A DNA stretch of 52,555 bases from positions 1 through 52,555 of the forward strand of contig NZ_KB291600.1 of NCBI RefSeq assembly GCF_000320405.1, read 5' to 3'. This stretch comes from Clostridium celatum DSM 1785. Lineage in GTDB: Bacteria > Bacillota > Clostridia > Clostridiales > Clostridiaceae. Position numbers and translations under genes: made by a program. The notes under the pieces were generated by a model. That model saw only the letters and a program-made list of their open reading frames with translations, did no database searches and was not told the DNA's origin. Shown here one piece after another: positions 31,041 to 39,975 of the stretch. Position 1 is the stretch's first letter. Every line of letters starts with the position of its first letter.

Positions 31041-31871
31041 TTATAAATTTATCTTTTTAAATATTGCTGGATATACTCCAATTCCAACAAAACTTATTAT
31101 GCCATATGAAATAAATTTAAACATTAAAGTATCCGGTAATATAAATTTAAGTGTTAATTTTAAAATAACTAATATTAAAACACCTATTAAAACTCTTAAT
31201 ATTTTATTTTTTACTTTACCTTCAACTGAAAAATCAACATATTTTTTCTCAATTATTATACCTAATATAAACCCTAAATATGTTCCAAGGCCCTTTATAA
31301 AATCTGCTGAATTAGCAAATGTTAATGCAGGTATAAACAATATGAATGTAATTATATATAATAATATTTTGTTATTTACCTTATTAAATAAATAATAAGA
31401 CATTAACGATACTGCAACTCCTAAAATTGCTCCTACTATAACATCTTTGGGATAATGTACCCCTAAATATAATCTTGAAAAACCTATTAATAATATTATT
31501 ATTGTACTAATAATATAGTAAATTCTTTTCTTCAAATATATTGCTATAGCTCCATAGAAAGAAGCTGCTCCTTGTGTATGCCCACTAGGGAATGAATATC
31601 CTGTAGCTGTTTCTGCTCTCAATGTTCGTATTCCTTCTTCTCCTATAGGTCTTTTCATTTTAAATATATCTTTTATTGAATTATTTAAAAGAACACTTGT
31701 TAAAACTGAATAAGCTAAATATTCTCCAAATTTTTTATCAATTGCCCAATAAATAATACACATAATTGATATTAACACTAACTGTTCTCCACATATTGTT
31801 ATAAGTTCAAATAGCTTATCTAAAAAAGGATTTGCTATACTTTGAATATTTCTTAAAATTTCTAACTCCAT
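31041..31871 (-). CDS. PAP2-family membrane phosphatase
   Basis: An integral membrane lipid phosphatase of the PAP2/BcrC superfamily, 276 residues with about seven hydrophobic segments. All three motifs are visible: KRPIGEEGIRTLR-type KX6RP region, PSGHTQGA and SRLYLGVHYPKD. Likely substrates are lipid pyrophosphates such as undecaprenyl-PP or phosphatidic acid, acting at the outer membrane leaflet; which one cannot be decided. AGGAGG precedes the ATG. It follows the M20 peptidase gene by only 19 bp, so they are probably co-transcribed. Confidence 0.87.
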   Translation of the reverse strand: MELEILRNIQSIANPFLDKLFELITICGEQLVLISIMCIIYWAIDKKFGEYLAYSVLTSVLLNNSIKDIFKMKRPIGEEGIRTLRAETATGYSFPSGHTQGAASFYGAIAIYLKKRIYYIISTIIILLIGFSRLYLGVHYPKDVIVGAILGVAVSLMSYYLFNKVNNKILLYIITFILFIPALTFANSADFIKGLGTYLGFILGIIIEKKYVDFSVEGKVKNKILRVLIGVLILVILKLTLKFILPDTLMFKFISYGIISFVGIGVYPAIFKKINL

Positions 31872-31890
31872 AGAACCCTCCTACTTATCT

Positions 31891-33081
31891 TTAATGTCTA
31901 AAGACATGTCTTCTTACTTCTTTTTTTAGTGCCTCTAATGCATATGCTACATAAAGTTCTGTACTTATTAAAATTGCTTTTTCATCTATATTAAACTTAT
32001 CATTATGATTTGGATAGTCTATTCCAATATCTTCATTGCTCGCCCCTACAAATGCAAACACTCCTGGAATACTTTTTTGATAAATAGAAAAATCTTCTCC
32101 TAGCATCATTCTCGGAACACTTATAATATCTTCTTCTTTAAATATTTTTTTAGCACCTTCTAGTGCTGTTTTTACAGCTTCTGAATCATTTATTACAGCT
32201 GGATGATTTGATATATCATATTCAACAGTAGCAGTGGCTCCATATGCTATAGCTGTGCTATAAGCCACTCTTTTTATTGACTGTTGTATGTGCTTAGCTG
32301 TAGAAACTTTAAATGATCTTACTGTTCCTTCAATTATAGCTTCACCAGATATTATATTGTGTGTATCTCCTGATTTTATATGTCCTACTGTTACAACAGC
32401 AGAATCAACTGGATCAATCTCCCTACTTACTATAGATTGTAAATTCATTACTATAGCTGCACTCACTAAGGTTGCATCTACACATTGATGTGGCTTACCA
32501 GCATGTCCTGCCTTTCCAGTAACTTTTATTCTAAATTTATTTGATGCTGCCATTCTTGGCCCTTCTTCTATTGAAATTTTACCACATTCTATATCTCCAA
32601 AAACATGTAATCCAAAGATTTCATCCACATCATCTAAATATCCTTGTTCTGATATTAATTTAGCTCCCAATGAATTTTCTTCTGATGGTTGGAATATTAA
32701 TATTATTTTACCTAATAAGTTTTCTTCATACTTTTTTAAAATCATAGCTGCCCCGATTAACGATGCCATATGTGCATCATGGCCACAGGCATGCATTACC
32801 CCTTTATTTTCTGACGAATATCTAACTCCAGTATTTTCCTCTATACTTAAAGCATCCATATCTGCTCTTAATGCAATCGTTCTTCCTTCACCTTTTCCTA
32901 TACTTGCTACAACTTCTGTTTTAACCCCCTCTTCATAACGTATTCCTATTCTATCTAATTCTTCTTTTATTTTTTTTGATGTATTGTATTCTTGCATACT
33001 TAATTCTGGATATCTGTGAAAATACTTTCTTAACCCAATTATATAATTACTAATTAATTTAGTTTCCTTTGCTATATCCAT
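31891..33081 (-). CDS. M20D-family amidohydrolase / N-acyl amino acid deacylase
   Basis: A di-metal hydrolase that splits N-acyl amino acids (hippurate hydrolase/aminoacylase group). The 396-residue protein has RKYFHRYPELSMQE at the N-terminus, the metal motif HACGHDAHMA, catalytic Glu in PSEEN, and the late H in DYPNHNDKF. An inserted dimerisation domain covers about residues 185-290. I take the ATG at 33081 because AAGGGGG is 7 nt upstream; the frame runs on to 33114 without a ribosome site. Cytoplasmic. First gene of a likely pair with the PAP2 phosphatase. Confidence 0.88.
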   Translation of the reverse strand: MDIAKETKLISNYIIGLRKYFHRYPELSMQEYNTSKKIKEELDRIGIRYEEGVKTEVVASIGKGEGRTIALRADMDALSIEENTGVRYSSENKGVMHACGHDAHMASLIGAAMILKKYEENLLGKIILIFQPSEENSLGAKLISEQGYLDDVDEIFGLHVFGDIECGKISIEEGPRMAASNKFRIKVTGKAGHAGKPHQCVDATLVSAAIVMNLQSIVSREIDPVDSAVVTVGHIKSGDTHNIISGEAIIEGTVRSFKVSTAKHIQQSIKRVAYSTAIAYGATATVEYDISNHPAVINDSEAVKTALEGAKKIFKEEDIISVPRMMLGEDFSIYQKSIPGVFAFVGASNEDIGIDYPNHNDKFNIDEKAILISTELYVAYALEALKKEVRRHVFRH

Positions 33082-33256
33082 ATTAATTCCCCCTTTTTCC
33101 CTAATAAAACACATATAGATTATACATTTATGAAATCCATTTGTATATTATTACCTATTTTTTTTGTGAAATTTTACATTTTATATTTTATTTTATGTAA
33201 ATTTATGGTAATATTTTCTTGTGATTATTTATATACTATAGGTTGAGGTGAATTTT

Positions 33257-34012
33257 ATGAAAAAGAAATTTTTATTATTAAGTTCTTCTATACTATTATG
33301 TTGCACTTTTATATCTTGTAATTTAAAAGATGCAATAACAGGTGCAAATACTAATGATACTTCTACAACAACAAATGAAAACACTACAAATGAAAATGAT
33401 AATAAATCTGTTATCATCAATGATGCTAATGCTGAAAATACTGATTCTAATATGGATACAGCTACTAGCACAGATCTTACTAATGCTACTTCTAGTATAG
33501 ATGATAAAAATGGTTCAACTTTAACAACTACTGACTATACTTCTACAACAAATACAACTACTAATGATACAACTACTTCTAATACCGTTAATAGAAATTG
33601 TAGAGTTTTTTATTTTAATACATCTGATTTAAAAACTTATTATATCGATACAACTGTTCCTGTAACTGATAATGCCTTTACAACAGCTTTAACTAACAAA
33701 CTATATACTAGCCCAGATTCTAGTGATAATTTTATAGTTATTCCAGAAGAATTTGGTGTTAATTCTGCAACTATAGATGAAGAAACTGGAGTTTTAAAAG
33801 TTGTGTTTAATGAGGATTTTACTTCTGCACTTCCACTAGGAACTTCTTCTGAAAGTGGACTAATATCAGCAATAGTAAATACTTATGGATATAATTATGG
33901 ACTTGATAAAGTTGCAATTTATTTTGGTGATACTCTTTATACAGGTCTTAAAGGTGAATTACTTGAAGGATATTATACTGTAAATACTGAGGATGCAATA
34001 AAATTAAATTAA
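33257..34012 (+). CDS. GerMN-domain lipoprotein
   Basis: A 251-residue lipoprotein: a signal peptide with lipobox FISC (Cys21), then a Thr/Asn/Ser-rich low-complexity linker (about 30-115), then a GerMN (sporulation/germination) domain over the last 130 residues. The domain reads RVFYFNTSDLKTYYI at its start, IPEEFGVNSATIDEETGVLKVVFNEDF in the middle, and ends IYFGDTLYTGLKG. GerM-type proteins act at the spore/mother-cell interface or cell surface. The GTG at 33248 overlaps the GAGGTG site, so the ATG at 33257 is preferred. Monocistronic, with a strong terminator. Confidence 0.82.
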   Translation: MKKKFLLLSSSILLCCTFISCNLKDAITGANTNDTSTTTNENTTNENDNKSVIINDANAENTDSNMDTATSTDLTNATSSIDDKNGSTLTTTDYTSTTNTTTNDTTTSNTVNRNCRVFYFNTSDLKTYYIDTTVPVTDNAFTTALTNKLYTSPDSSDNFIVIPEEFGVNSATIDEETGVLKVVFNEDFTSALPLGTSSESGLISAIVNTYGYNYGLDKVAIYFGDTLYTGLKGELLEGYYTVNTEDAIKLN

Positions 34013-34020
34013 TTATAACT

Positions 34021-34067
34021 AAATAATGATATAACTATTAAATTACATAGTAGTTATATCATTATTT
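34021..34067. terminator. Terminator between convergent genes
   Basis: A perfect 17-bp stem (34021-34037 with 34051-34067), 13-nt loop, then a T run. It serves the GerMN gene and perhaps the convergent exporter gene. Confidence 0.85.
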
Positions 34068-34088
34068 TTTATTTCACGTAATAATAAT

Positions 34089-35039
34089 TTATTTGTTTAA
34101 TGTTTCTGAGAAATTTCTTTTTATCATTAAAAATTCTTCCATATCATTTAAAAATTGTAGCAATTCTGCTCTATTCTCAAACTCCTCTCTAGTTTTAGGT
34201 AAACTCATCTTTTTAAACTCACATCTTAAATCTTCTAGCTCACCTAATAATTCTTTGCAATCATTCATTTCCCTTATATTTTCTGATACACAGTATGTAA
34301 ATTTTGCCATAACTTTCATTTGCTCAACTGGTATGCTAAATTTATGAAAATGTAATCTCATTCTATTTATAGTATCAAACTGATTTATTCTCATATTTAT
34401 ATAATCTGTATAATATGATGAACTTCTAAAAAAATTATTATTAACTATTTTATAAGCTGTTTCTTTACTCTCATACAACTTACTTCTTATATCATCAATT
34501 AATTTTTGTTCATCAATATCTACAGTATATGTCATTAAAGACTTTGCCATCTTATATATTAAAATTCTATAATTTTCTTCTATCCACTCTTTGTCTTCTT
34601 TAAATTTATCTTCAAGTGATGGCATAAATACATTAGCTATAGCTGCTACACCTATTCCTATAATCATAATCATAATTTCATTTACTATTAAATTTATAGT
34701 AATTTTATCTGCAACTAAAAAATGTGTTGATAAAACAACTGCTGGAACCATGCCTTCCTGCATATTAAATTTATAAGTTATTGGTATTAGAACTAATAAA
34801 AATATCCCAAATATTATTGGTTCTTGTCCTAATATTCCATAAAATATAATAGAGATTAATATACCTATTAGACATGCCACTACTCTTTTTTTTCCAACTA
34901 TCAACGCTTGCCTTCTTGTGTCTTGAATGCTTAATATTGCAATTACAGCACCTACTGTTGCATAATCTAAACCTAATACATTCCCAATAATTAATGTAAT
35001 AGATGCCGATATAGCCATTTTTAAAGCTAAGTTATACAT
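34089..35039 (-). CDS. Aromatic acid exporter-family membrane protein
   Basis: A 316-residue protein with about six N-terminal membrane helices (residues 5-140), including DYATVGAVIAILSIQDTRRQA, and a cytoplasmic helical half. The layout matches the Gram-positive aromatic acid exporter/FUSC-like group (ArAE_1 with its C-terminal domain). These are inferred exporters of aromatic carboxylic acids; no substrate evidence is present here. The ribosome site (AAAGGA) is about 15 nt before the ATG, rather far. Monocistronic on the minus strand. Confidence 0.78.
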   Translation of the reverse strand: MYNLALKMAISASITLIIGNVLGLDYATVGAVIAILSIQDTRRQALIVGKKRVVACLIGILISIIFYGILGQEPIIFGIFLLVLIPITYKFNMQEGMVPAVVLSTHFLVADKITINLIVNEIMIMIIGIGVAAIANVFMPSLEDKFKEDKEWIEENYRILIYKMAKSLMTYTVDIDEQKLIDDIRSKLYESKETAYKIVNNNFFRSSSYYTDYINMRINQFDTINRMRLHFHKFSIPVEQMKVMAKFTYCVSENIREMNDCKELLGELEDLRCEFKKMSLPKTREEFENRAELLQFLNDMEEFLMIKRNFSETLNK

Positions 35040-35143
35040 TTGCTTACTTTTACATCCTTTCTATTAGTTAATCAATTTATCTTTATCTTTATCTATATTA
35101 TCATAATTTATAAATAACTAATATATTAATTGATCATAAAAAA

Positions 35144-35171
35144 TCCTAGCACATATAAATATGAGCTAGGA
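35144..35171 (-). terminator. Terminator after the collagen-like gene
   Basis: TCCTAGC/GCTAGGA plus inner CATAT/ATATG with one mismatch, followed by six T on the minus strand, 37 bp past the stop. Confidence 0.75.
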
Positions 35172-35207
35172 CTTTGTTTATATTAACACATAAAAATCAA
35201 ATTAATA

Positions 35208-36245
35208 TTATTTAATTTGAAATGCTGTAACTGTTGCAGCTCTAACTGTAATCTTTTCTTTAGATCTAGTTAAATTAGTTAACCTTAATGTCATATCTGA
35301 ATTAGCTGTAACTAGCATACCAAGAGTAATGTGATTATTTCTAACATCATCTGATATACTTGCTGTATGCTTGCTTCCTCTTAATACATTTCCATTAGGA
35401 TCAGTAAAAGCAAAAATTACATCTTTTCTAGTAGCAGATCCACATTTTTCAGTTGCATGAGTAAATGATACTGCATACTTAATAAAATAAGTGTGTCCAC
35501 CTTCTAAGATTAGATCTGTTCCATTAGCAAAACGAACTCCAGTTCCTCCAACAACATTAGTGTCTGGAAGTGATACAGGTTCAGCATATGCTACTGCTAA
35601 GTCATCACCATAAGCTCTACTTTCAACTCTATATTCCTCTATAGAAGTAACTCCATCTTGTCCTGCAGGCCCTGCAGGTCCTGCTGGTCCTACTGGTCCT
35701 GTTGCTCCTGTTGCTCCTGTATCTCCCTTATCACCTTTTATTCCTCTTAATCCCATTGGTCCTCTTGGTCCTGTTGGTCCTGTTTCACCTTGTGGTCCTG
35801 CTGGTCCTACTGCTCCTGTTGCTCCTGTTGCTCCTGTTGCTCCTGTTGCCCCTGTTGCTCCTGTTGGTCCTGCTGGTCCTATTGGTCCTCTTTCTCCTGT
35901 ATCTCCTTTTTCTCCTTTTTCTCCTCTTGGTCCTCTTGGTCCTCTTTCACCATCGCAACCTTTTGGTCCCATTGGTCCTCTTGGTCCTCTTGGTCCTCTT
36001 GGTCCTTTACATACGCAACAAACTGATTCTTCTTTTTTACATTCATATTCATCATATTTATCATATTCACATTTGTCATTCTTTTCACATTTCTCATGTT
36101 TTTCACATTTCTCATGCTTTTCATACTTATCATTTTTCTTACATTCATCATGTTTGTCAAAGCTTGATTCTTGGTAATCTTCCCAATTATCTTCGTAGCT
36201 TTCTTCATAGTTTTCTTCATCATAAAAATTGTTGTATTCTTTCAC
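35208..36245 (-). CDS. Collagen-like (BclA-type) surface/exosporium protein
   Basis: 345 residues in three parts. Residues 1-80 are highly charged and Cys-dotted, with [16 protein letters not shown] repeats and a CCVC pair just before the collagen start. Residues 81-197 are 39 uninterrupted G-X-Y triplets (many GPR, GPA, GAT, one GCD), enough for a stable triple helix. Residues 198-345 form a beta-rich globular head, like the BclA/C1q-type trimeric tip of spore exosporium filaments. There is no signal peptide, as is usual for exosporium proteins made in the mother cell. The start is GTG with a strong AGGAGG 6 nt upstream. Spore location is inferred; a vegetative surface role is not excluded. 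Long Leu-rich frames on the other strand are shadows of the repeats. Confidence 0.88.
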   Translation of the reverse strand: MKEYNNFYDEENYEESYEDNWEDYQESSFDKHDECKKNDKYEKHEKCEKHEKCEKNDKCEYDKYDEYECKKEESVCCVCKGPRGPRGPRGPMGPKGCDGERGPRGPRGEKGEKGDTGERGPIGPAGPTGATGATGATGATGATGAVGPAGPQGETGPTGPRGPMGLRGIKGDKGDTGATGATGPVGPAGPAGPAGQDGVTSIEEYRVESRAYGDDLAVAYAEPVSLPDTNVVGGTGVRFANGTDLILEGGHTYFIKYAVSFTHATEKCGSATRKDVIFAFTDPNGNVLRGSKHTASISDDVRNNHITLGMLVTANSDMTLRLTNLTRSKEKITVRAATVTAFQIK

Positions 36246-36466
36246 TTTTTTATCCTCCTGTTATTACACTTTAACTAATCATTTGTTTTATTTATAATTC
36301 ATCTTATGTAAAAACTCACTATTTTGTTACATTATTCAACTTTACTTTTTTAATTGTTTTATATTTTTTATACAAAAGATATAATACCTATTAAATAAAA
36401 ATAATACTTTTGAAAATATTTTATTTTAGTATTAGTATATTTATTAGAAAGTTTAGGAGTGATGTT

Positions 36467-36985
36467 ATGAAATTTTATGAAAAAACTCTAAGTGAAAATA
36501 TAATCTATGAAGGTAACTATTTAACCTTTACTAATATTTCTGTAGAATTACCTAATGGTGATATTAGTGATAGAGATATCATTAAACATCCAGGTGCATG
36601 TGCAATAATACCTTTTATAGATAACAATAAAATAATTTTAGTTGAGCAATTTAGAAAAGCAATTGAAAAAACTATTCTAGAAATTCCAGCTGGAAAGCTT
36701 GATAAAAATGAAGATTCTCTTACTTGCGCACATAGAGAACTTGAAGAGGAAACAGGATATAAAGCTAAAAATATGACCTATCTTGGTGCTATTGCAACTG
36801 CTCCTGGATTTTGTAATGAACTTATTCACTTATATAAAGCTACAGACCTTTATATAGGAGAAAAATCTTGCGATGAAGATGAATTTACAGAAGTAAAGAC
36901 ATTTACTTTAGAAGAAGTTAAATCAATGGTTAAAAGTGGGGAAATAATTGACACCAAAACTATAAGTATTCTTGCCTATCTTTAA
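36467..36985 (+). CDS. Nudix hydrolase, ADP-ribose pyrophosphatase type
   Basis: A 172-residue enzyme that hydrolyses nucleoside-diphosphate sugars, most likely ADP-ribose. The Nudix box is complete (G-KLDKN-E-DSLTCAH-RELEEETGY), preceded by VEQFRKAIEKTILEIPAGK and followed by APGFCNELIHLY, as in the NudF/YqkG group. I start at the ATG at 36467 with AGGAG 7 nt upstream; an upstream hydrophobic extension to 36410 lacks a ribosome site. Monocistronic. ADP-ribose recycling links loosely to the NAD genes nearby. Confidence 0.87.
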   Translation: MKFYEKTLSENIIYEGNYLTFTNISVELPNGDISDRDIIKHPGACAIIPFIDNNKIILVEQFRKAIEKTILEIPAGKLDKNEDSLTCAHRELEEETGYKAKNMTYLGAIATAPGFCNELIHLYKATDLYIGEKSCDEDEFTEVKTFTLEEVKSMVKSGEIIDTKTISILAYL

Positions 36986-37038
36986 AATTATATTACGAAC
37001 TAAGGATAATATTTTGCTACATTTATATAATATCTTAT

Positions 37039-37055
37039 AGCAAGAAATATTTGCT
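37039..37055 (+). terminator. Possible weak terminator after the Nudix gene
   Basis: A short stem AGCAA/TTGCT with a 7-nt loop, followed by six T. Weak, but in the right place. Confidence 0.4.
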
Positions 37056-37098
37056 TTTTTACTTTGTTATTTCACTAAATCATGAAGTAAATTATAAA

Positions 37099-37193
37099 GA
37101 AAAGGTTGTGATCTTAACGCAAGAAATATTCATAATGAATCTTAGAATTTAATCTTCATTGGAATAAAAATTACGTTAAAAAGCAACCTTTTC
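37099..37193. repeat. Long imperfect inverted repeat (about 95 nt)
   Basis: Nested arms: GAAAAGGTTG (37099-37108) with CAACCTTTTC (37184-37193), TTAACG with CGTTAA (37114-37119, 37174-37179), TATTC with GAATA, and AATGAA with TTCATT around a 15-nt loop. It lies 36 bp past the DHHW gene stop and could be its terminator (the minus strand continues TTTTCTTT), a structured RNA or a degenerate mobile-repeat relic. Confidence 0.6.
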
Positions 37194-37228
37194 GATATCA
37201 AGTTATCTAATAATTTAACCGTATTATA

Positions 37229-38332
37229 CTAATACTTTAATTTTATTATGCTATTGTCCGTTGATAAATTTATAAAATTGTATAGGATTAGTATATTATC
37301 AAATGCGTTTTCTTTAATATATTCACTAATTTTACTTGAAAAACTTCTTAAATCAATAACATGTATTTCTTCATAATTTTGTGTTAAAAATGGCACAAGT
37401 GAATTTGCAAAAGAATCTTTGATAACTAAAAGTTTTTTTCCATTCTTAAGTTCTGAATTTTTTATTATTGTAATTGGATTATTTCCATTTAAAAACATTG
37501 AGTATTTGTCTCTTATTTCTAACTTGGAATAATCATATATAGATTCATATACAGCATCTCCTACAATATTCATTGTTAAATTATCAAATTCATAATATAT
37601 TAAATTGTCACCATTAATATTAAAGGGTTTCGCCTTTGAAAAATATGTTCCATAAAAGTTACTTACATTTACTTCTATAAGACTATTTATATCTATTGGT
37701 TGTAATCCAAGTGATTTTATAAATTCTAAGTATGCTAAATATGCTCCATATGTTGTCCAGTGATGATCTGTCTTATAATAAATATATTTACCCTTATTTT
37801 TCATTAATACATTAAAAACATCAATATTATTAGTATATTTTAATGATGAATATATTTCTTTTATTATTACATCTTGTCTTATTTGTCTTGATCCTAAAGG
37901 AAGATCTTCTCTATATATTTCATAAGAATTTGGTGCAATTATTAATGATACTTTATCTAAATTTTTTTTGCTAAATAAGTTTATAGCATTAATATTATTT
38001 TTCAATTTTTCTTCATCTATAGTATCAAATTTTTCAAATAACTCATCATTATTTCCATATATTATTCCGTTGTTTTCTACTTTTCCTAATACATATTCAC
38101 TTCTTGATTTTAAACTAATCCATTTATCTCTTAAGGGAAATTGATCATTAATATATGTCTCATAATTTTTTTGAAAACTTCCATTAAAAAAATCCTTTAA
38201 ATTGAAAGTTACCTTAGTTTTTAAATTTCTATTTTCTAATTCAGAAAATGTTTTATTATCAATAATGAAGCTTACTATTGTCAACCCTAAAACTATAACA
38301 ATAAAACTATGTAATAAATATTTTTTTTTCAA
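37229..38332 (-). CDS. DHHW-family protein (AlgJ/AlgX-like O-acetylation partner)
   Basis: 367 residues: one N-terminal membrane anchor (about 7-24) and an extracellular domain. The DHHW motif YYKTDHHWTTYGAYLAY is evident, along with ELENRNL and FPLRDKW near the start, as in the SGNH-like AlgJ/AlgX group. These proteins transfer acetyl groups delivered through an MBOAT membrane protein onto an extracellular polysaccharide. Exactly that partner is encoded 12 bp upstream. The start codon is TTG with AGGAGG 8 nt before it. The polysaccharide is unknown. Confidence 0.85.
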   Translation of the reverse strand: MKKKYLLHSFIVIVLGLTIVSFIIDNKTFSELENRNLKTKVTFNLKDFFNGSFQKNYETYINDQFPLRDKWISLKSRSEYVLGKVENNGIIYGNNDELFEKFDTIDEEKLKNNINAINLFSKKNLDKVSLIIAPNSYEIYREDLPLGSRQIRQDVIIKEIYSSLKYTNNIDVFNVLMKNKGKYIYYKTDHHWTTYGAYLAYLEFIKSLGLQPIDINSLIEVNVSNFYGTYFSKAKPFNINGDNLIYYEFDNLTMNIVGDAVYESIYDYSKLEIRDKYSMFLNGNNPITIIKNSELKNGKKLLVIKDSFANSLVPFLTQNYEEIHVIDLRSFSSKISEYIKENAFDNILILYNFINLSTDNSIIKLKY

Positions 38333-38344
38333 TATTTACACCTC

Positions 38345-39721
38345 CTAAAATCTAAAGTATAAAAATGGATTATAACTTGCATCAACTAAATATGCTATGC
38401 ATAATAAAAGTATAATTATTAAAACTATAGTATTTATAACTTCACTTTTAACTATCTTTTTGTATAAATTAGATATTAATGGTGTTGAAAAAATCCCTGC
38501 AATTATAAATGTAATTCCATAATTTCTTATGTAATATAACCATTCTAAGCTATTATTTAAGGTAAACATTCTTTGAATTAATATTTTAAGCTGATTTAAA
38601 TCAACAACTGCAAATAATGCCCATCCCATAATTATAAAAAATAATGCATATATATGGGAAAATATTTTATGCCTATTTAAAAATTTTAAAATTCCTGCTT
38701 TTTCTATACTTATTAATACGAAGAAATATAGTCCCCACAATATAAAATTATAACTGGCCCCATGCCAAAAACCAGTTAAAAACCATACTACAAAAAGATT
38801 AAAATATAATCTGTACTTTCCCACTCTATTTCCTCCAAGTGGTATATATACATACTCTCTAAACCATGATCCTAAAGTAATATGCCATCTTCTCCAAAAC
38901 TCAGTTATACTTCTTGATATATAAGGATAATTAAAATTTCTTGGGAAATTAAACCCCAACATTTTTCCAAGACCTATTGCCATAAGTGAATATCCACTAA
39001 AATCAAAATATATCTGAAAAGCAAATGCTAGCACTCCCATCCATGCTAAAATTGTACTTATATTACTAAATCCTATAGTTTCTATTTCTGTCCAAAGTGC
39101 ACCTATATTATTAGCAATAAGAACTTTGCTTCCAACTCCCAATATAAAAAGTTCTACGCCATCTTGAATTTGATTTAAGTTTACTTCTCTATTTTTTAAT
39201 TCTTTATTTATATCCGTATATTTAACTATTGGTCCTGCAATAAGTTGTGGGAAAAGACATACAAACGCACCAAAGTTTATAATATTTTTTTCTGCTTTAA
39301 CCTTTCCTAAAAATACATCTATTGTATATGACATAGTTTGAAAAGTGTAAAAACTTATTCCTAAAGGTAAAGTAATTTTTACATAATTTAATGAAAGGTT
39401 AAAAATATTATTTATATTTTCTAAAAAGAAATTAAAATATTTAAAGAAAAATAACATTCCTAAATTAAAAGTTATAGATGTACATAAAAGTGCAATACTA
39501 ATCTTCTTATTTGTTCTATATTTTTCAATTCCTCTACTTACAAAATAATCTATAAATATAGATATTATCATTATAAAAAAATATTTAGGTTCTCCCCATG
39601 AGTAAAATACTAAACTTAGTACTAATAAACTTAGATTTTTAAATTTTTTAGGAGTTAAAAAATAAATCCCCATAGCAATTGGTAAAAATCTAAATATAAA
39701 TAGAATACTACTAAAAACCAT
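38345..39721 (-). CDS. MBOAT-family O-acyltransferase (AlgI/DltB-like)
   Basis: A 458-residue multi-spanning membrane protein that passes acyl (probably acetyl) groups across the membrane to decorate a cell-surface polymer. Family landmarks are FPQLIAGPIVKY, RRWHITLGSWFREYVYIPLGG and the active-site region FLTGFWHGASYNFILWG, with the catalytic His in FWHG. Length and motif order match AlgI rather than DltB. AGAGGGAT precedes the ATG. It forms a two-gene operon with the DHHW gene; there is no D-alanylation operon here, so a polysaccharide target is favoured. Confidence 0.88.
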   Translation of the reverse strand: MVFSSILFIFRFLPIAMGIYFLTPKKFKNLSLLVLSLVFYSWGEPKYFFIMIISIFIDYFVSRGIEKYRTNKKISIALLCTSITFNLGMLFFFKYFNFFLENINNIFNLSLNYVKITLPLGISFYTFQTMSYTIDVFLGKVKAEKNIINFGAFVCLFPQLIAGPIVKYTDINKELKNREVNLNQIQDGVELFILGVGSKVLIANNIGALWTEIETIGFSNISTILAWMGVLAFAFQIYFDFSGYSLMAIGLGKMLGFNFPRNFNYPYISRSITEFWRRWHITLGSWFREYVYIPLGGNRVGKYRLYFNLFVVWFLTGFWHGASYNFILWGLYFFVLISIEKAGILKFLNRHKIFSHIYALFFIIMGWALFAVVDLNQLKILIQRMFTLNNSLEWLYYIRNYGITFIIAGIFSTPLISNLYKKIVKSEVINTIVLIIILLLCIAYLVDASYNPFLYFRF

Positions 39722-39934
39722 ATTTATCCCTCTTTTCCTTTGTACTATTCAATAACTAATCTTTATATTATTTATTAGACTATATTTCCCTGGAAATTGT
39801 TCCATTCGATTTTATTCTACTCTATTTTAATATTTAATAATTAAAATTATACTAATATAAAATTAATTCCTAATATGAATTTATCTCTAGCACATATAAT
39901 CCATTTGATGTTTGAATACTTTTATGATAATCTA

Positions 39935-39946
39935 GTGTATATACAC
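39935..39946 (+). promoter_or_regulatory. Palindromic operator candidate of the nad operon
   Basis: A perfect 12-bp palindrome GTGTATATACAC lies 29 bp before the nadA start codon. By position it would suit an NAD/niacin-responsive repressor such as NiaR, but I cannot confirm the consensus. The rest of the 39722-39975 gap is AT-rich, with no gene seen. Confidence 0.45.
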
Positions 39947-39975
39947 AAGTAAATATATATTAAAGAGGTGTAAAC

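Noticed and set aside
31099..31395. 98-codon frame antisense to the PAP2 gene
   Set aside because: Shadow of a membrane-protein gene; no ribosome site, no family pattern.
35702..36274. Long Leu-rich and Cys/Ser-rich frames opposite the collagen-like gene
   Set aside because: They are mirror images of the G-X-Y codon repeats, have no ribosome site and no sensible protein pattern.
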